39,101 nt of DNA from Alphaproteobacteria bacterium MarineAlpha3_Bin7 (GCA_002937995.1 PTLG01000005.1:1-39101), one strand, 5' to 3'; positions 27,980-37,936 are shown, counted from the first letter of the stretch. The notes: generated by a model from the sequence alone, not told the origin. Numbers and translations are program-made.

Positions 27980-29386
27980 ATGGAATGGTACTGGATTCTT
28001 TCCCTTCTCCTGGGCTCCATCCTGCTTTTAATGTTTATTGGCGTTCCGGTGGGACTGGCATTTATAGCCGTAAATTCAATCGCAGCTTTCTTCCTTTATG
28101 GCAGATTTGGCAGTTTTGACGCTAATCTATCAGCAAGTATTGGACAACTTACGGATAATGCTTTTGCAAATATGACTATTTTTGCAATTGTCCCAATACC
28201 AATGTTCCTGCTTATGGGAGAGCTGTTTTTTCATACTGGTCTGGCCAAGAGAATGTTTAACGCAATAGAAAATCTTATGGGAAGAGCCCCTGCAAGACTT
28301 TCATATGTAACAGTGGCCGGAGGTACAGCTTTCGCAACTTTATCTGGATCATCCATGGGGTCAACAGCGTTACTTGGTACTCTTATGGTTCCGGAAATGA
28401 CCGAAAGAGGCTATAAAAAGAGCATGTCGATTGGGCCAATTCTTGGCACTGGTGGATTAGCCATGTTAATCCCGCCCTCAGCACTGGCGGTATTACTTGG
28501 AACTCTTGCTGAAATTGATATTGGAAGATTATTGATTGGTGGCATTGTACCGGGTCTCATACTAGCATCTATGTATACACTATTAATTTATACGCGGGCC
28601 ACTTTGGACCCCTCTGTAGCCCCAGTATATGACATAAAGTTCATACCATGGTCTAGCCGTCTTAAAACTTTTTTTTCAGATGTAGTACCTATGGTTTCTG
28701 TAATCTTTATGGTTATTCTTCTAATTATGTTTGGAGTAGCCACCCCATCAGAATCAGCGGCATATGGGTCTCTTGGCGTCGTTATACTATCATTCATTTA
28801 CTTACTAATTGTGCCTTGGTTTCAGGGTAAAAAAGAAGTGGTTTCCAACTTTTGGAATGTATTTAGCGTAGCTTTATGGAAATCAATGTGGGGTGCAGGT
28901 AGAGTAACGATTATTGCGTTGATGATACTTTTTGGCTCCAGTCTATTCTCTAATGTTCTCGCGGGTTCTGGGGCTAGTGTAAAATTAATTGAGTGGGTGA
29001 CAAGTTTTGATGTAAGCGGATTAGTAATGCTACTAATTATGTTTGGGATCTTGTTACTGTTAGGGATGTTTATGGATCAACTTGCCATGATGCTCTTAAC
29101 AGTGCCGATCTTTTTTCCAATTATGGCAGGCTTTGATTTTGGAATGGGACCAGAACGCCAAGTCATCTGGTTTGCTGTTATTATGCTCTTAGCCATGGAA
29201 ATTAGTTTTACCACTCCACCATTTGGGCTTTTACTTTTTGTTATGCAAGGTGTCTGCCCTCCCGGCACCCGTTTTGGTGAAATTTGTATGGCCGCAATAC
29301 CCTTCATGGGCTGCGCAATCTTTCTCGTTATAATGATAGTTATATTTCCAGAAATTGCTACGTGGCTCCCCTTTATTACAAAATAA
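27980..29386 (+). CDS. TRAP transporter large permease (DctM family)
   Basis: VPVGLAFIAV, FATLSGSSMGSTALLGTLMVPEMTERGYKKSMSIGPILGTGGLAMLIPPS, FTTPPFGLLLFVMQGV. Confidence 0.95.
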   Translation: MEWYWILSLLLGSILLLMFIGVPVGLAFIAVNSIAAFFLYGRFGSFDANLSASIGQLTDNAFANMTIFAIVPIPMFLLMGELFFHTGLAKRMFNAIENLMGRAPARLSYVTVAGGTAFATLSGSSMGSTALLGTLMVPEMTERGYKKSMSIGPILGTGGLAMLIPPSALAVLLGTLAEIDIGRLLIGGIVPGLILASMYTLLIYTRATLDPSVAPVYDIKFIPWSSRLKTFFSDVVPMVSVIFMVILLIMFGVATPSESAAYGSLGVVILSFIYLLIVPWFQGKKEVVSNFWNVFSVALWKSMWGAGRVTIIALMILFGSSLFSNVLAGSGASVKLIEWVTSFDVSGLVMLLIMFGILLLLGMFMDQLAMMLLTVPIFFPIMAGFDFGMGPERQVIWFAVIMLLAMEISFTTPPFGLLLFVMQGVCPPGTRFGEICMAAIPFMGCAIFLVIMIVIFPEIATWLPFITK

Positions 29387-29428
29387 AGTAATTTCAGTTT
29401 TTGCTGATATTTAAACGGCTAAAACTTT

Positions 29429-30214
29429 CTACTGAGAAAATTCAGAAACCAACTTGTCTGTAATGAGCATATGAGCTGATTTGTGTGTTATGCAAATGGG
29501 AAGCTTTGCATTTATAAGGGCTAATTGTGGGGTAACACCACATGCCCAAAAAAGTGGTATCTCTTCTTTTTCTATGGATATAGGACCCAAGGTTTCGTAG
29601 GGCTGGCCTAAGTCTACACCTATTAGCTCTGGCAAGCCAATATGAACCGGGGCTCCATGCACCTGAGGGTACTTATCAGTAATTGAGATTGCCTTTATAG
29701 CATCCTTAGGATGGAGCGGCCTCATAGAGGCAAGCAACTTACCCTCAAATTTATCTGTCCTATTTGTGTCTATATTTGTAAGGTATAAGGCTTCCCTCTG
29801 CCCCCGATCCAGGTACCCTAAAGTAATGCCTTTATCCAGCAATAAAGCCTCAAATGAAAATGAACAACCATAGGCGAAGGATACAAAATCTGTTTGCCAA
29901 TAGTCTGCAATGGAACTGACCTCTGCACTTTTCTCTCCGTCAACAAATACATTGTATCCAGCCAGATCTGTCCTGATGTCTATATCTACACCAAGATCAT
30001 CAAAATAGTGAACGCCAGGCTTTGTCTTCGCAATAAGCGGACACACTGAAGGATTAATCTCACAATAATCTAAAAACTCATCTGCGAAGGCCGAGGGCAG
30101 TATTAATAAATTGCACTGTAGATATCCGGGGGCCATTCCTGCAGTAGGTTGTGAAAGAATATTCTCTCTTATATCTTTCCTTAATTGGCGTGGCGTGGCT
30201 TCTTTATTTGTCAT
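29429..30214 (-). CDS. D-glutamate cyclase / putative hydro-lyase family (DUF1445) protein
   Basis: DIDIRTDLAGYNVFVDGE, DFVSFAYGCSFSFEALL, PQVHGAPVHIGLPELIGV, IPLFWACGVTPQLAL, ITHKSAHMLITD. Confidence 0.88.
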   Translation of the reverse strand: MTNKEATPRQLRKDIRENILSQPTAGMAPGYLQCNLLILPSAFADEFLDYCEINPSVCPLIAKTKPGVHYFDDLGVDIDIRTDLAGYNVFVDGEKSAEVSSIADYWQTDFVSFAYGCSFSFEALLLDKGITLGYLDRGQREALYLTNIDTNRTDKFEGKLLASMRPLHPKDAIKAISITDKYPQVHGAPVHIGLPELIGVDLGQPYETLGPISIEKEEIPLFWACGVTPQLALINAKLPICITHKSAHMLITDKLVSEFSQ

Positions 30215-30228
30215 CTAAATAACCATTA

Positions 30229-31980
30229 TTATGCTTTGGATATTTTTAGTTGCTTTCTCAAAAGCTTTGTTCGCTCAAAATCTATTGCTCCACCAGAAGT
30301 AAAGGCAACACCATAAACAAGCTTGGCAGTCTTGGCATCTATTAATCCAAGCTTGAAATCCTCCAAGACATAAATAGGATTTCTATAAATTGGTTTGCCG
30401 TAACCAGCTCCACCTGGAACATCAATAACAAGCCTATCACCAGACTGTACCACCTGTTTTCCCTTGGCTTTGAGTTTTTTCCCATTGGAGGTGCGTACAC
30501 TACCACGAAAACCATCGAAGCCACCTTTTCTTCCTCTTGCGGGATTCTCAACTCTGTCAAACATCGCAAATACTGCAAAAGAACTATCATCAACAACCGA
30601 AAATTCTACGGACTGTCCAAGCCCCCCTCGCCATTTTCCAGCTCCTCCAGAACCAGGCCTAAACTCCTTTCTCCAAATAATAACCGGCGCAAAGTTCTCA
30701 ACCGCTTCTGTGGGTAGAGCTTGCACACCACTTGGAAACCCAGTGGCAGACAAACCGTCTGACGTAGGCCTTGCACCTGTTCCTCCACTGTTGAAAAATA
30801 ATAAATCAAAAGTTGGTAGTGCAGATGAAACTTTAGTCTCAGATAATTCTCTACCACCTCTAGCCTGAATTCCCCAGATCCCCGCCGAACCTTCCGCCTG
30901 AATACCCTCAGGAACAACTCTTTGCAGACAACCAAGAACTAAATCTGGCAAAAACTGGCCTATTATGTGCCTAGCGCAAACTGGGGCTGGCTTACGGACA
31001 TTTAGAATCGAGTCCTCTGGGGCCAAAACTTCTATAGGGGCTAGTGAACCTGTATTATTTGGTATTTCAGGGGCTAAGGCGGCTCTAACACCATAAGCGC
31101 TATAGGCTAACGTATAGTTATAAACCAGATTTATTCCGAACTTACTGGCCTCCGAACTACCTTCAAAATCAATAGTAATCTTTTTTTGTTTAACTTCTAA
31201 TCGAGCCTTGAGAATAACTTCCTTATCGTAACCATCAACTTTCATCAAATTTCGAAAGACGCCGATAGGTAGATGCTTAATTTTTTCCTCCATCGATTTC
31301 TGCGAAAAATCAATGATATAGTCAGCTAGTTTTTTAAAACTAATATTTGGAAATTCGTCCAACATTTGATTTAAAAGTCGCCCCCCAGTTTCATTCGAGG
31401 CAATGTAAGACAATATGTCCCCCTCCACTTCATAGGGCTGCCTAACATTTGCTTTTATGATTTTAATCAGGTCATCATTCAGTTCTCCAGCCTTAGCTAA
31501 ATACATGATTGGTATATAAAGACCTTCTTCAAATACAGACTTTGCATCAGGCCCCTGGCCTAGCCCACCTATGTCGACCTGATGGCAACAGCAAGCAAAA
31601 AAGCCAACGAGCCTACCCTCGCGAAAAGTTGGCGTCACAACAGTAATATCATGGAGATGCCCAGAACTAAGCCATGGGTCATTTGTTAGTAAATGATCTC
31701 CATCTCTCAAACGAGACGGGGCGACTTCCAAAACAAAGTTTTTTACTGCTTCCGCCAAAGAATTCACGTGACCAGGGGTGCCTGTAACAGCTTGAGCTAT
31801 CATTCTCCCTTCCGTATCAAAAACAGCAGCCGATAAATCTCCCGCCTCACTTACGGTGGCACTAAAAGCTGTTCGAACAAGAGATTTAGCCTGACCCTCT
31901 ACAACAGCTATTAGGCGCGTCCACATCACCTGCAACATCATCTTACTCAAACCACCCCTAATTTTTTTCTTTTTATTCAA
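30229..31980 (-). CDS. hyuB: Hydantoinase/oxoprolinase family subunit B (second copy)
   Basis: LTNDPWLSSGHLHDITVVTPTF, FRPGSGGAGKWRGGLGQSVEF, IDVPGGAGYGKP. Confidence 0.95.
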   Translation of the reverse strand: MNKKKKIRGGLSKMMLQVMWTRLIAVVEGQAKSLVRTAFSATVSEAGDLSAAVFDTEGRMIAQAVTGTPGHVNSLAEAVKNFVLEVAPSRLRDGDHLLTNDPWLSSGHLHDITVVTPTFREGRLVGFFACCCHQVDIGGLGQGPDAKSVFEEGLYIPIMYLAKAGELNDDLIKIIKANVRQPYEVEGDILSYIASNETGGRLLNQMLDEFPNISFKKLADYIIDFSQKSMEEKIKHLPIGVFRNLMKVDGYDKEVILKARLEVKQKKITIDFEGSSEASKFGINLVYNYTLAYSAYGVRAALAPEIPNNTGSLAPIEVLAPEDSILNVRKPAPVCARHIIGQFLPDLVLGCLQRVVPEGIQAEGSAGIWGIQARGGRELSETKVSSALPTFDLLFFNSGGTGARPTSDGLSATGFPSGVQALPTEAVENFAPVIIWRKEFRPGSGGAGKWRGGLGQSVEFSVVDDSSFAVFAMFDRVENPARGRKGGFDGFRGSVRTSNGKKLKAKGKQVVQSGDRLVIDVPGGAGYGKPIYRNPIYVLEDFKLGLIDAKTAKLVYGVAFTSGGAIDFERTKLLRKQLKISKA

Positions 31981-34073
31981 GTTATATGCTCCTCTATTAC
32001 AAGATAACCGTAACCATTTATTTGTGCCGCAAAGTTCTTGGGTATTAATGTTGTAGTCTGGTCCTCTTCAATAATTGCAGGACCAATAATCTTAGAACCT
32101 ATGGAGATATTTTTTCGACTATAAACTTTATGCTCTATATTTTTACCAGTAATAAAATCAAGCGCATTACGGGTGTTTTGAGGCCTGACACCTTTAGATT
32201 TAACTTTATTATTTCTTATCTTAATTGGAGGTTGCTTTAAAAATGCTGTCACACTCCAACCTACCACTTCCATATCTACGTTGGGCATAGTTTGTGAATA
32301 TTGGGAGCGATAAGCTTCAAGAAAGTTCTCCCTAATTTTTTGCACACTTGACGAGGTCAACTCACTACTTGGAAATCTTATTTTTATCTCATGCCTTTGG
32401 CCAACAAAGCGCATGTAAGCAGAAAAATAGCAAAGTGCCGAACCGCTAGAAGAAACCCTTTCCACCACTTTCTTTGCTTCGAACTCTAATTTTGCCAAGA
32501 CAGCAGAAACCTGTTTTTTATTTATAAGACTTAATCTTTGGTAAAAACTGCGGGTTGTTTCATAAGTAATCGGCGCATCCAGGAACCCTACTGCTGAACC
32601 AACGCCTGCATTAGCGGGTATTATTATTTTTTTTATGCCTAACTTCTGGGCTAAACGAACTGCATGCAAAGGAGCCGAGCCGCCAAATGCAATTAAGGTT
32701 CTATCCAGAAGTGACTTTCCCCTCTCCATGGCATGTTCTCTCGCAGCATTTGCCATGTTCTCATCAACCATTTCTACTGCCCCAGCAGCACAAATATTTA
32801 TAGGCTCATTAAGAGGCCTAGCGAGTGCTAATTCAAAACTATTTTTTGCATCAATGCTTGATAGCTCTAATTTACCACCGGCAAATATTTGTGGATTAAT
32901 TCTATTTAATATTACGTTTGCATCGGTAATTGTTGCCTCAAAACCGCCCTTTCCATAACAAGCTGGCCCAGGATCTGAGCCCGCACTCTCAGGACCAACT
33001 AAAATTCGTCCGTACTCATCTATTTTACATACTGACCCACCACCAGCCCCAATTTCCACCATCTCAATTACCGGGATTCTGATTGGTATACCGCTACCAC
33101 GTTTAAAACGATATTGGCGAGCAACTTCAAATTCTCTGGCAGTATCAGGTTTGCCATCATCTAGCAGACATACTTTAGCCGTAGTACCCCCCATATCAAA
33201 AGAAACTACTTTGTCTAGTTTACATTCTTTGGAAATTTTTCCCGCAAGAATTGCACCACCTGCAGGACCTGATTCAACCATCCTGACAGGAAATTTTTTT
33301 CCCGTTTCTACATCAGATAGACCGCCGTTAGACAACATTAGAAATATTGGACAGCCAATACCAATCAACCGCAGTTGTTTCTCTAAAACACCTAAGTAGG
33401 GCGAAATGACAGGCTGAATATACGCATTAACACAAGTTGTAGTAAAACGCTCATATTCCCTTATCTCAGGAGATACTTCACTTGAAATACTGATTGGTAT
33501 TGTTGGCAGAGCTTTTCGTATTAACTTTTTTGTCATCAGCTCATGTATCGGATTTACATGGGCATGCAAAAACCCAATTGCGATACTCTCAAATTTCTCT
33601 TTTTCTAATATAGAAATCAGTTTGTTGACCTCAGCTTTATTGAGGTTAATCAGTTTTGCTCCTGTGGCACTCAATCTTTCGGAAATTGTGAAACGTTTAT
33701 CTCTTGTTATTAATGGTGGAGGCATTTGAATGTTTAAATCATATTGATCAAAACGACTTTCTGTCCGCATCTCAATCACATCGCGAAAACCTTCGGTTGT
33801 TATAAAAGCAGTCTTAGCCCCCTTTTTCTCGATTATCGCATTGGTTGCTAACGTCGTCCCATGTACTACCCTATTTATGCCTTTCAAAGGTATTCCAATA
33901 TCCCCTGCTAATTTTTTTATCCCTGCTATTACTGGTAGTACAGGCGTCTCACTTGAAGTTAAAACCTTAGTAGATAAAACTTCACTACTAGACCGCAAAA
34001 CGATATCAGTGAAAGTACCCCCAATATCGACCCCTATCTCCCAACCCAACTCTTTTTCAACATTCATTTTCAT
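31977..34073 (-). CDS. hyuA: Hydantoinase/oxoprolinase family subunit A (second copy)
   Basis: IGVDIGGTFTDIVLRSS, VHGTTLATNAIIEKKGAKTAFITTEGFRDVIEMRTESRFDQYDL, SFDMGGTTAKVCLL, GAGGGSVCKIDEYGRILVGPESAGSDPGPACYGKGG. Confidence 0.95.
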   Translation of the reverse strand: MKMNVEKELGWEIGVDIGGTFTDIVLRSSSEVLSTKVLTSSETPVLPVIAGIKKLAGDIGIPLKGINRVVHGTTLATNAIIEKKGAKTAFITTEGFRDVIEMRTESRFDQYDLNIQMPPPLITRDKRFTISERLSATGAKLINLNKAEVNKLISILEKEKFESIAIGFLHAHVNPIHELMTKKLIRKALPTIPISISSEVSPEIREYERFTTTCVNAYIQPVISPYLGVLEKQLRLIGIGCPIFLMLSNGGLSDVETGKKFPVRMVESGPAGGAILAGKISKECKLDKVVSFDMGGTTAKVCLLDDGKPDTAREFEVARQYRFKRGSGIPIRIPVIEMVEIGAGGGSVCKIDEYGRILVGPESAGSDPGPACYGKGGFEATITDANVILNRINPQIFAGGKLELSSIDAKNSFELALARPLNEPINICAAGAVEMVDENMANAAREHAMERGKSLLDRTLIAFGGSAPLHAVRLAQKLGIKKIIIPANAGVGSAVGFLDAPITYETTRSFYQRLSLINKKQVSAVLAKLEFEAKKVVERVSSSGSALCYFSAYMRFVGQRHEIKIRFPSSELTSSSVQKIRENFLEAYRSQYSQTMPNVDMEVVGWSVTAFLKQPPIKIRNNKVKSKGVRPQNTRNALDFITGKNIEHKVYSRKNISIGSKIIGPAIIEEDQTTTLIPKNFAAQINGYGYLVIEEHIT

Positions 34074-34103
34074 GCTCTGAGATTATATAAGTTAGAAACA
34101 TAT

Positions 34104-34129
34104 ATAGATTTATCTATTTGGTTATCTAT
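34104..34129. promoter_or_regulatory. Candidate operator: ATAGAT-tt-ATCTAT palindrome plus a further TTATCTAT copy
   Basis: In the 96-bp divergent gap between hyuA copy 2 and ubiD-like: ATAGATTTATCTATTTGGTTATCTAT. Confidence 0.4.
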
Positions 34130-34169
34130 GACAACATACAATTTACTACCATAAATTAGAGGTATTAAA

Positions 34170-35486
34170 ATGAGAAGTGTCATTGACGAACTGAGAGCTA
34201 AGAATGAGTTTCAAATAGTGGACCGCAAGGTAACTGGACATTTTGAATTAGCTGCAGTTTGTCAGGCCTCACAACGGAAGAGTGAAGCTCCTATCCTTTT
34301 CCAGCAGGTAGATGATAGTCAGTTTAAAGTAGTTACAAACCTTTACGGAAGTAGGGAACGTCTATGCAGATTAATTGGAGCAGACGATGGTAAATTTTGT
34401 AGACAGTGGGTCGAACTTATAAAATCTGGTGGAAAAGCTAAAAATCAAAATAAAGTTAAGTCAGCGGACATAAAAAGACAGGAAATTAATTTGATGTCAT
34501 TGCCGCAAATCACCTACCAGGAAAAAGATGCAGGGCCATACATAACCTCAGGTATTTTTTTAGCTAAAGACCCAGATCGCGGCATTCCAAATCTCTCATT
34601 TCACAGGGCCATGCATGTGGATGACCGAGAATTGAGAATTAGACTGGGAACTTCCCACCATTTAACACATTATCAACTTGAGGCAGAAAAACAAAATGAA
34701 GCGCTTGAGGTTGCGATTTTAATCGGCGCGCCAACACCTTATGTTTTTGCTGCAGCTGCATCAATACCCAAGGATGAAAGCGAAGTTGAAGTAGCAAATA
34801 GGATTTCCTCTCAGGAAATATTGATGAGAAAATGTCAATTTATTGATCTTGAAGTTCCAGCTGAAACTGAAGTTATAATTGAAGGTCGAATCTTACCTAA
34901 TATAAAAAAACCAGAAGGTCCTTTTGGAGAATTTAAAGGTAACTACATTCCAATGGAAGATAATCACGTCGTAGAGGTATTAGGCGTCACCGCCAGAGAA
35001 AATCCTTACTATCACTCCATTTTATGTGGTTCTACAGAGGATATGAGATTACTGGAAGTCTCAATAGCTACACAGGTTTATAAAAGACTAAGTGAAACTT
35101 TACCCGGTATTATAGACGTAGCATGTGTGCCGAATATTATGAGCACCGTAGTTCAAATTGACCAAAAATATGATGGTCACGCCCGACAGGTAATGCTCAC
35201 AGCCTTTGGCTCAAACCATGACTTTAACAAAAGTTGTATTGTTGTTGATAAGGACGTTAACATAAATGATTTTTCTGATGTCTACTGGGCTTGTATGATG
35301 CGTGCAAGTGCCCAAAATGATGTATTATTGATCCCTGACGTACCAGGTTTTTACCGAGACCCTGAGAAAGATCATTGGGGGCGCCTAGGAATAGATGCAA
35401 CAAAGCCTTGGGGTAGGCAGGAAAACTTTGAGAGAACGCTCGTTCCAGGATCAGATAGTGTTGATCTAAACTCTTACTTTATTTGA
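34170..35486 (+). CDS. UbiD-family (de)carboxylase
   Basis: IKKPEGPFGEFKGNYIPMEDNHVVEVLGVTARENPYYHSILCGSTEDMRL; 438 aa, typical UbiD layout. Confidence 0.92.
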   Translation: MRSVIDELRAKNEFQIVDRKVTGHFELAAVCQASQRKSEAPILFQQVDDSQFKVVTNLYGSRERLCRLIGADDGKFCRQWVELIKSGGKAKNQNKVKSADIKRQEINLMSLPQITYQEKDAGPYITSGIFLAKDPDRGIPNLSFHRAMHVDDRELRIRLGTSHHLTHYQLEAEKQNEALEVAILIGAPTPYVFAAAASIPKDESEVEVANRISSQEILMRKCQFIDLEVPAETEVIIEGRILPNIKKPEGPFGEFKGNYIPMEDNHVVEVLGVTARENPYYHSILCGSTEDMRLLEVSIATQVYKRLSETLPGIIDVACVPNIMSTVVQIDQKYDGHARQVMLTAFGSNHDFNKSCIVVDKDVNINDFSDVYWACMMRASAQNDVLLIPDVPGFYRDPEKDHWGRLGIDATKPWGRQENFERTLVPGSDSVDLNSYFI

Positions 35487-35511
35487 AGACAACTCAATGC
35501 GAAACTGTAAA

Positions 35512-36723
35512 TTACGATATACTTGACGCTAATTCTAAACCTTCAAACATCGATGATTTCCAAAGAAATTTTCTTAGTTTTTCTCGATCGGTCGTGATAC
35601 TTTGCATCTCTGCAAGATACTCTTTTCTCTTCTTTGGATCTTTTTCGGTCATCCTCCTCCTGTTTTTATCTGCTTGCTGAATGATAGCAGTTTCTGCGAC
35701 TGGTTTTCTTTGACGCGAGTATAAGTCGAGCAAAGATAAATCTCCACCGGACCAGATTTCTTTTATTTTACTGGTTAAATTATGAGCGTCATGCAATCCA
35801 CCATTCATACCCATTCCACCTGTAGGACTATTGAGGTGCGCCGCATCCCCTGCCAAAATTATTCTACCATGATCATATTTATCAACTATACGCTGATGAA
35901 CCCTATACACTCTCTTATCCAGTACTTCATATTTTTCACCAGAAGAACAAATAGATTGTAGGCGATCCTCAATATGTGCGTCATCTAACGCCTCTTCAGG
36001 AGACAAACCCTCAGGAAAATACATGCTAACCCTCCAACTATTTCGCAACCTTAGCAGGCTAAAGTTTCCGTACTTATCCCAACAGTAACTAACATTAGAT
36101 ATTCCATCTAAATATTGGTGAAACGGAAATGTTGTAGTTACTAAAACTGTCCGTTCAGGATACATCGATCCTTCAAACGGCAAACCCAGTATTTCCCTTA
36201 CCTTACTGTTGCCTCCATCAGCTGCAATTAGAAAAGTACCTTTTAACTTTTTAATTATACCATCTTCTGAAATCTCAACTGTCACCCCGTCAGAAGTCTG
36301 ACTTAAACCATGTAAAGACGAACCATAACGAATTTCAGCCAATGGGTCTTTGTCTAATATTCTATCCATTATTTTACATAATTCACTTTGCTCAAACTGT
36401 AATCTAAATGGATAAAGGGTATCATCGGCTAAACAACTCATATCAAACACAGCCCTTTCCCCGGTTGAATGCATCCTGATTTGCCAGTTAGGGGCTTTAA
36501 CACCTTTAGATAACGCCTCGGCAGTTATGCCATATGGCTCCATCATTTCAAGCGTCGGAGGATGAAATGTGGACGCCCGAATATCTGAATTAACTTTTCC
36601 CAATTTTTCTATAAGAACAACTTTTATTCCAAACCTAGACAGTCTAATGGCAGAGAACAATCCTACCGGACCGCCTCCAACCACAATTACTCTTCTAGAG
36701 TCCTTATTTTTTTCTAATGCCAA
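35512..36723 (-). CDS. FAD-dependent aromatic-ring monooxygenase-like oxidoreductase (PHBH/UbiH/MhpA superfamily)
   Basis: VIVVGGGPVGLFSAIRLSRFGIKVVLIEK; LIAADGGNSKVREILG; GRIILAGDAAHLNSPTGGMGMNGGLHDAHNL. Confidence 0.92.
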   Translation of the reverse strand: MALEKNKDSRRVIVVGGGPVGLFSAIRLSRFGIKVVLIEKLGKVNSDIRASTFHPPTLEMMEPYGITAEALSKGVKAPNWQIRMHSTGERAVFDMSCLADDTLYPFRLQFEQSELCKIMDRILDKDPLAEIRYGSSLHGLSQTSDGVTVEISEDGIIKKLKGTFLIAADGGNSKVREILGLPFEGSMYPERTVLVTTTFPFHQYLDGISNVSYCWDKYGNFSLLRLRNSWRVSMYFPEGLSPEEALDDAHIEDRLQSICSSGEKYEVLDKRVYRVHQRIVDKYDHGRIILAGDAAHLNSPTGGMGMNGGLHDAHNLTSKIKEIWSGGDLSLLDLYSRQRKPVAETAIIQQADKNRRRMTEKDPKKRKEYLAEMQSITTDREKLRKFLWKSSMFEGLELASSIS

Positions 36724-36819
36724 AATTACCCTCTTATATAAAAAAAAGTTGTGTAATCTTTACATCTGTTTGATAGAAAAGATCTAGTAATTTTTTTACT
36801 TTAGATAAAGGTAACAATA

Positions 36820-37593
36820 ATGGCAGGTCTTGAGTACTCAAAAAATGGCTTGGTAGGAGTTTTAACCCCTCAGGCTAATACTACAGTCGAGCCGGAATTT
36901 AGAGTTTTGTGGCCTAAGAATGTCGGAATGATCAATGCTAGAATGATTAGCAATAAAAATACAATAGCCGATCGATTACTTGATTACGTTGACCAAATAG
37001 AGAGTACTTTGACACGTTTTGCAAATGCACCCGTTGACGCGGTGGCATTTGGCTGCACTGGTGCTTCCTACCTGATTGGAAGAGAAAAAGAGAAAGAAAT
37101 ATGTAATAACATAAAAGACAAACGAGGCTACCCGTTTGTAACTGCAGCTAGGGCAGTTACAGACACTTTCGAGGTTTTGTCTGCAAAGAAAATTGGACTT
37201 GTTTCACCGTATCCTGGTGATTTAACAGAACAAAGCGCAGGTTACTGGGGGAGCGCGGGCTATGAGGTTGCCGAAGTTGCTTCCTCATATAATCAAGAGA
37301 GTGATTTTCACCCTATATACAGTCTCTCAGCCGAAAATGCATTTGAATGCATTCAACTTTTAGAAAATAGAAACCTGGATGCTATAGTAATGTTAGGAAC
37401 TGGCATGCCAACATTGAGCCCATTAGTGAGACTGTCTAATTGGAGTGGCCCTCCCGTTACATCTTGCATGTTAAGTTTAGCTTGGAGGACTGTAATGCAC
37501 CTTTCTGACACTCAACCGAATGCAGACAATTTACAAAATTGGTTATCTGGAAATGAGTGGCGAGACAGGATGAACCTACTCTATGACATATAA
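36820..37593 (+). CDS. Maleate isomerase / arylmalonate decarboxylase-like protein (Asp/Glu racemase superfamily)
   Basis: GVLTPQANTTVEPEFRVLWP; DAVAFGCTGASYLIG; VTAARAVTDTFEVLSAKKIGLVSPYP; PPVTSCMLSLAWRTV. Confidence 0.82.
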   Translation: MAGLEYSKNGLVGVLTPQANTTVEPEFRVLWPKNVGMINARMISNKNTIADRLLDYVDQIESTLTRFANAPVDAVAFGCTGASYLIGREKEKEICNNIKDKRGYPFVTAARAVTDTFEVLSAKKIGLVSPYPGDLTEQSAGYWGSAGYEVAEVASSYNQESDFHPIYSLSAENAFECIQLLENRNLDAIVMLGTGMPTLSPLVRLSNWSGPPVTSCMLSLAWRTVMHLSDTQPNADNLQNWLSGNEWRDRMNLLYDI

Positions 37594-37639
37594 TATGGGG
37601 AGAGGGTATTTTAAATATTTTTCCTCCGGAGGACTATAA

Positions 37640-37933
37640 ATGGAAAATAAAAATATATGGGAAAATAAAGAGCAAACATTTTTTAAAGATGAAGCTCTAG
37701 ACCGCGCATTTGGTGTTGTTATGGCTCTCGCTACAGAAGTTTATGTTCTGCGGGACCGACAGAAAGCGCTGGAACGATTGCTTGTTGAAAAAAATCTAAT
37801 TGAATTTTCAACTCTAGACTCCGAACCTTCAGAAAAAGAACGTATTGAATCATTGCAGGATCGCAAGGAATTTACCGAAGGTTTGCTAATTAGCTTACTG
37901 GGCAAACAACAATCTAAAGGTAAGACTTTATAG
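37640..37933 (+). CDS. Small hypothetical protein, 97 aa
   Basis: CCGGAGGA Shine-Dalgarno before ATG 37640; stop 3 nt before the methyltransferase ORF; helical, charged. Confidence 0.65.
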   Translation: MENKNIWENKEQTFFKDEALDRAFGVVMALATEVYVLRDRQKALERLLVEKNLIEFSTLDSEPSEKERIESLQDRKEFTEGLLISLLGKQQSKGKTL

Positions 37934-37936
37934 GTA

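Noticed and set aside
30342-30935. Long antisense and alternative-frame ORFs inside the second HyuB (30342..30596, 30464..30868, 30606..30935)
   Set aside because: All lie within a strongly supported 583-aa HyuB; the peptides look like random translations.
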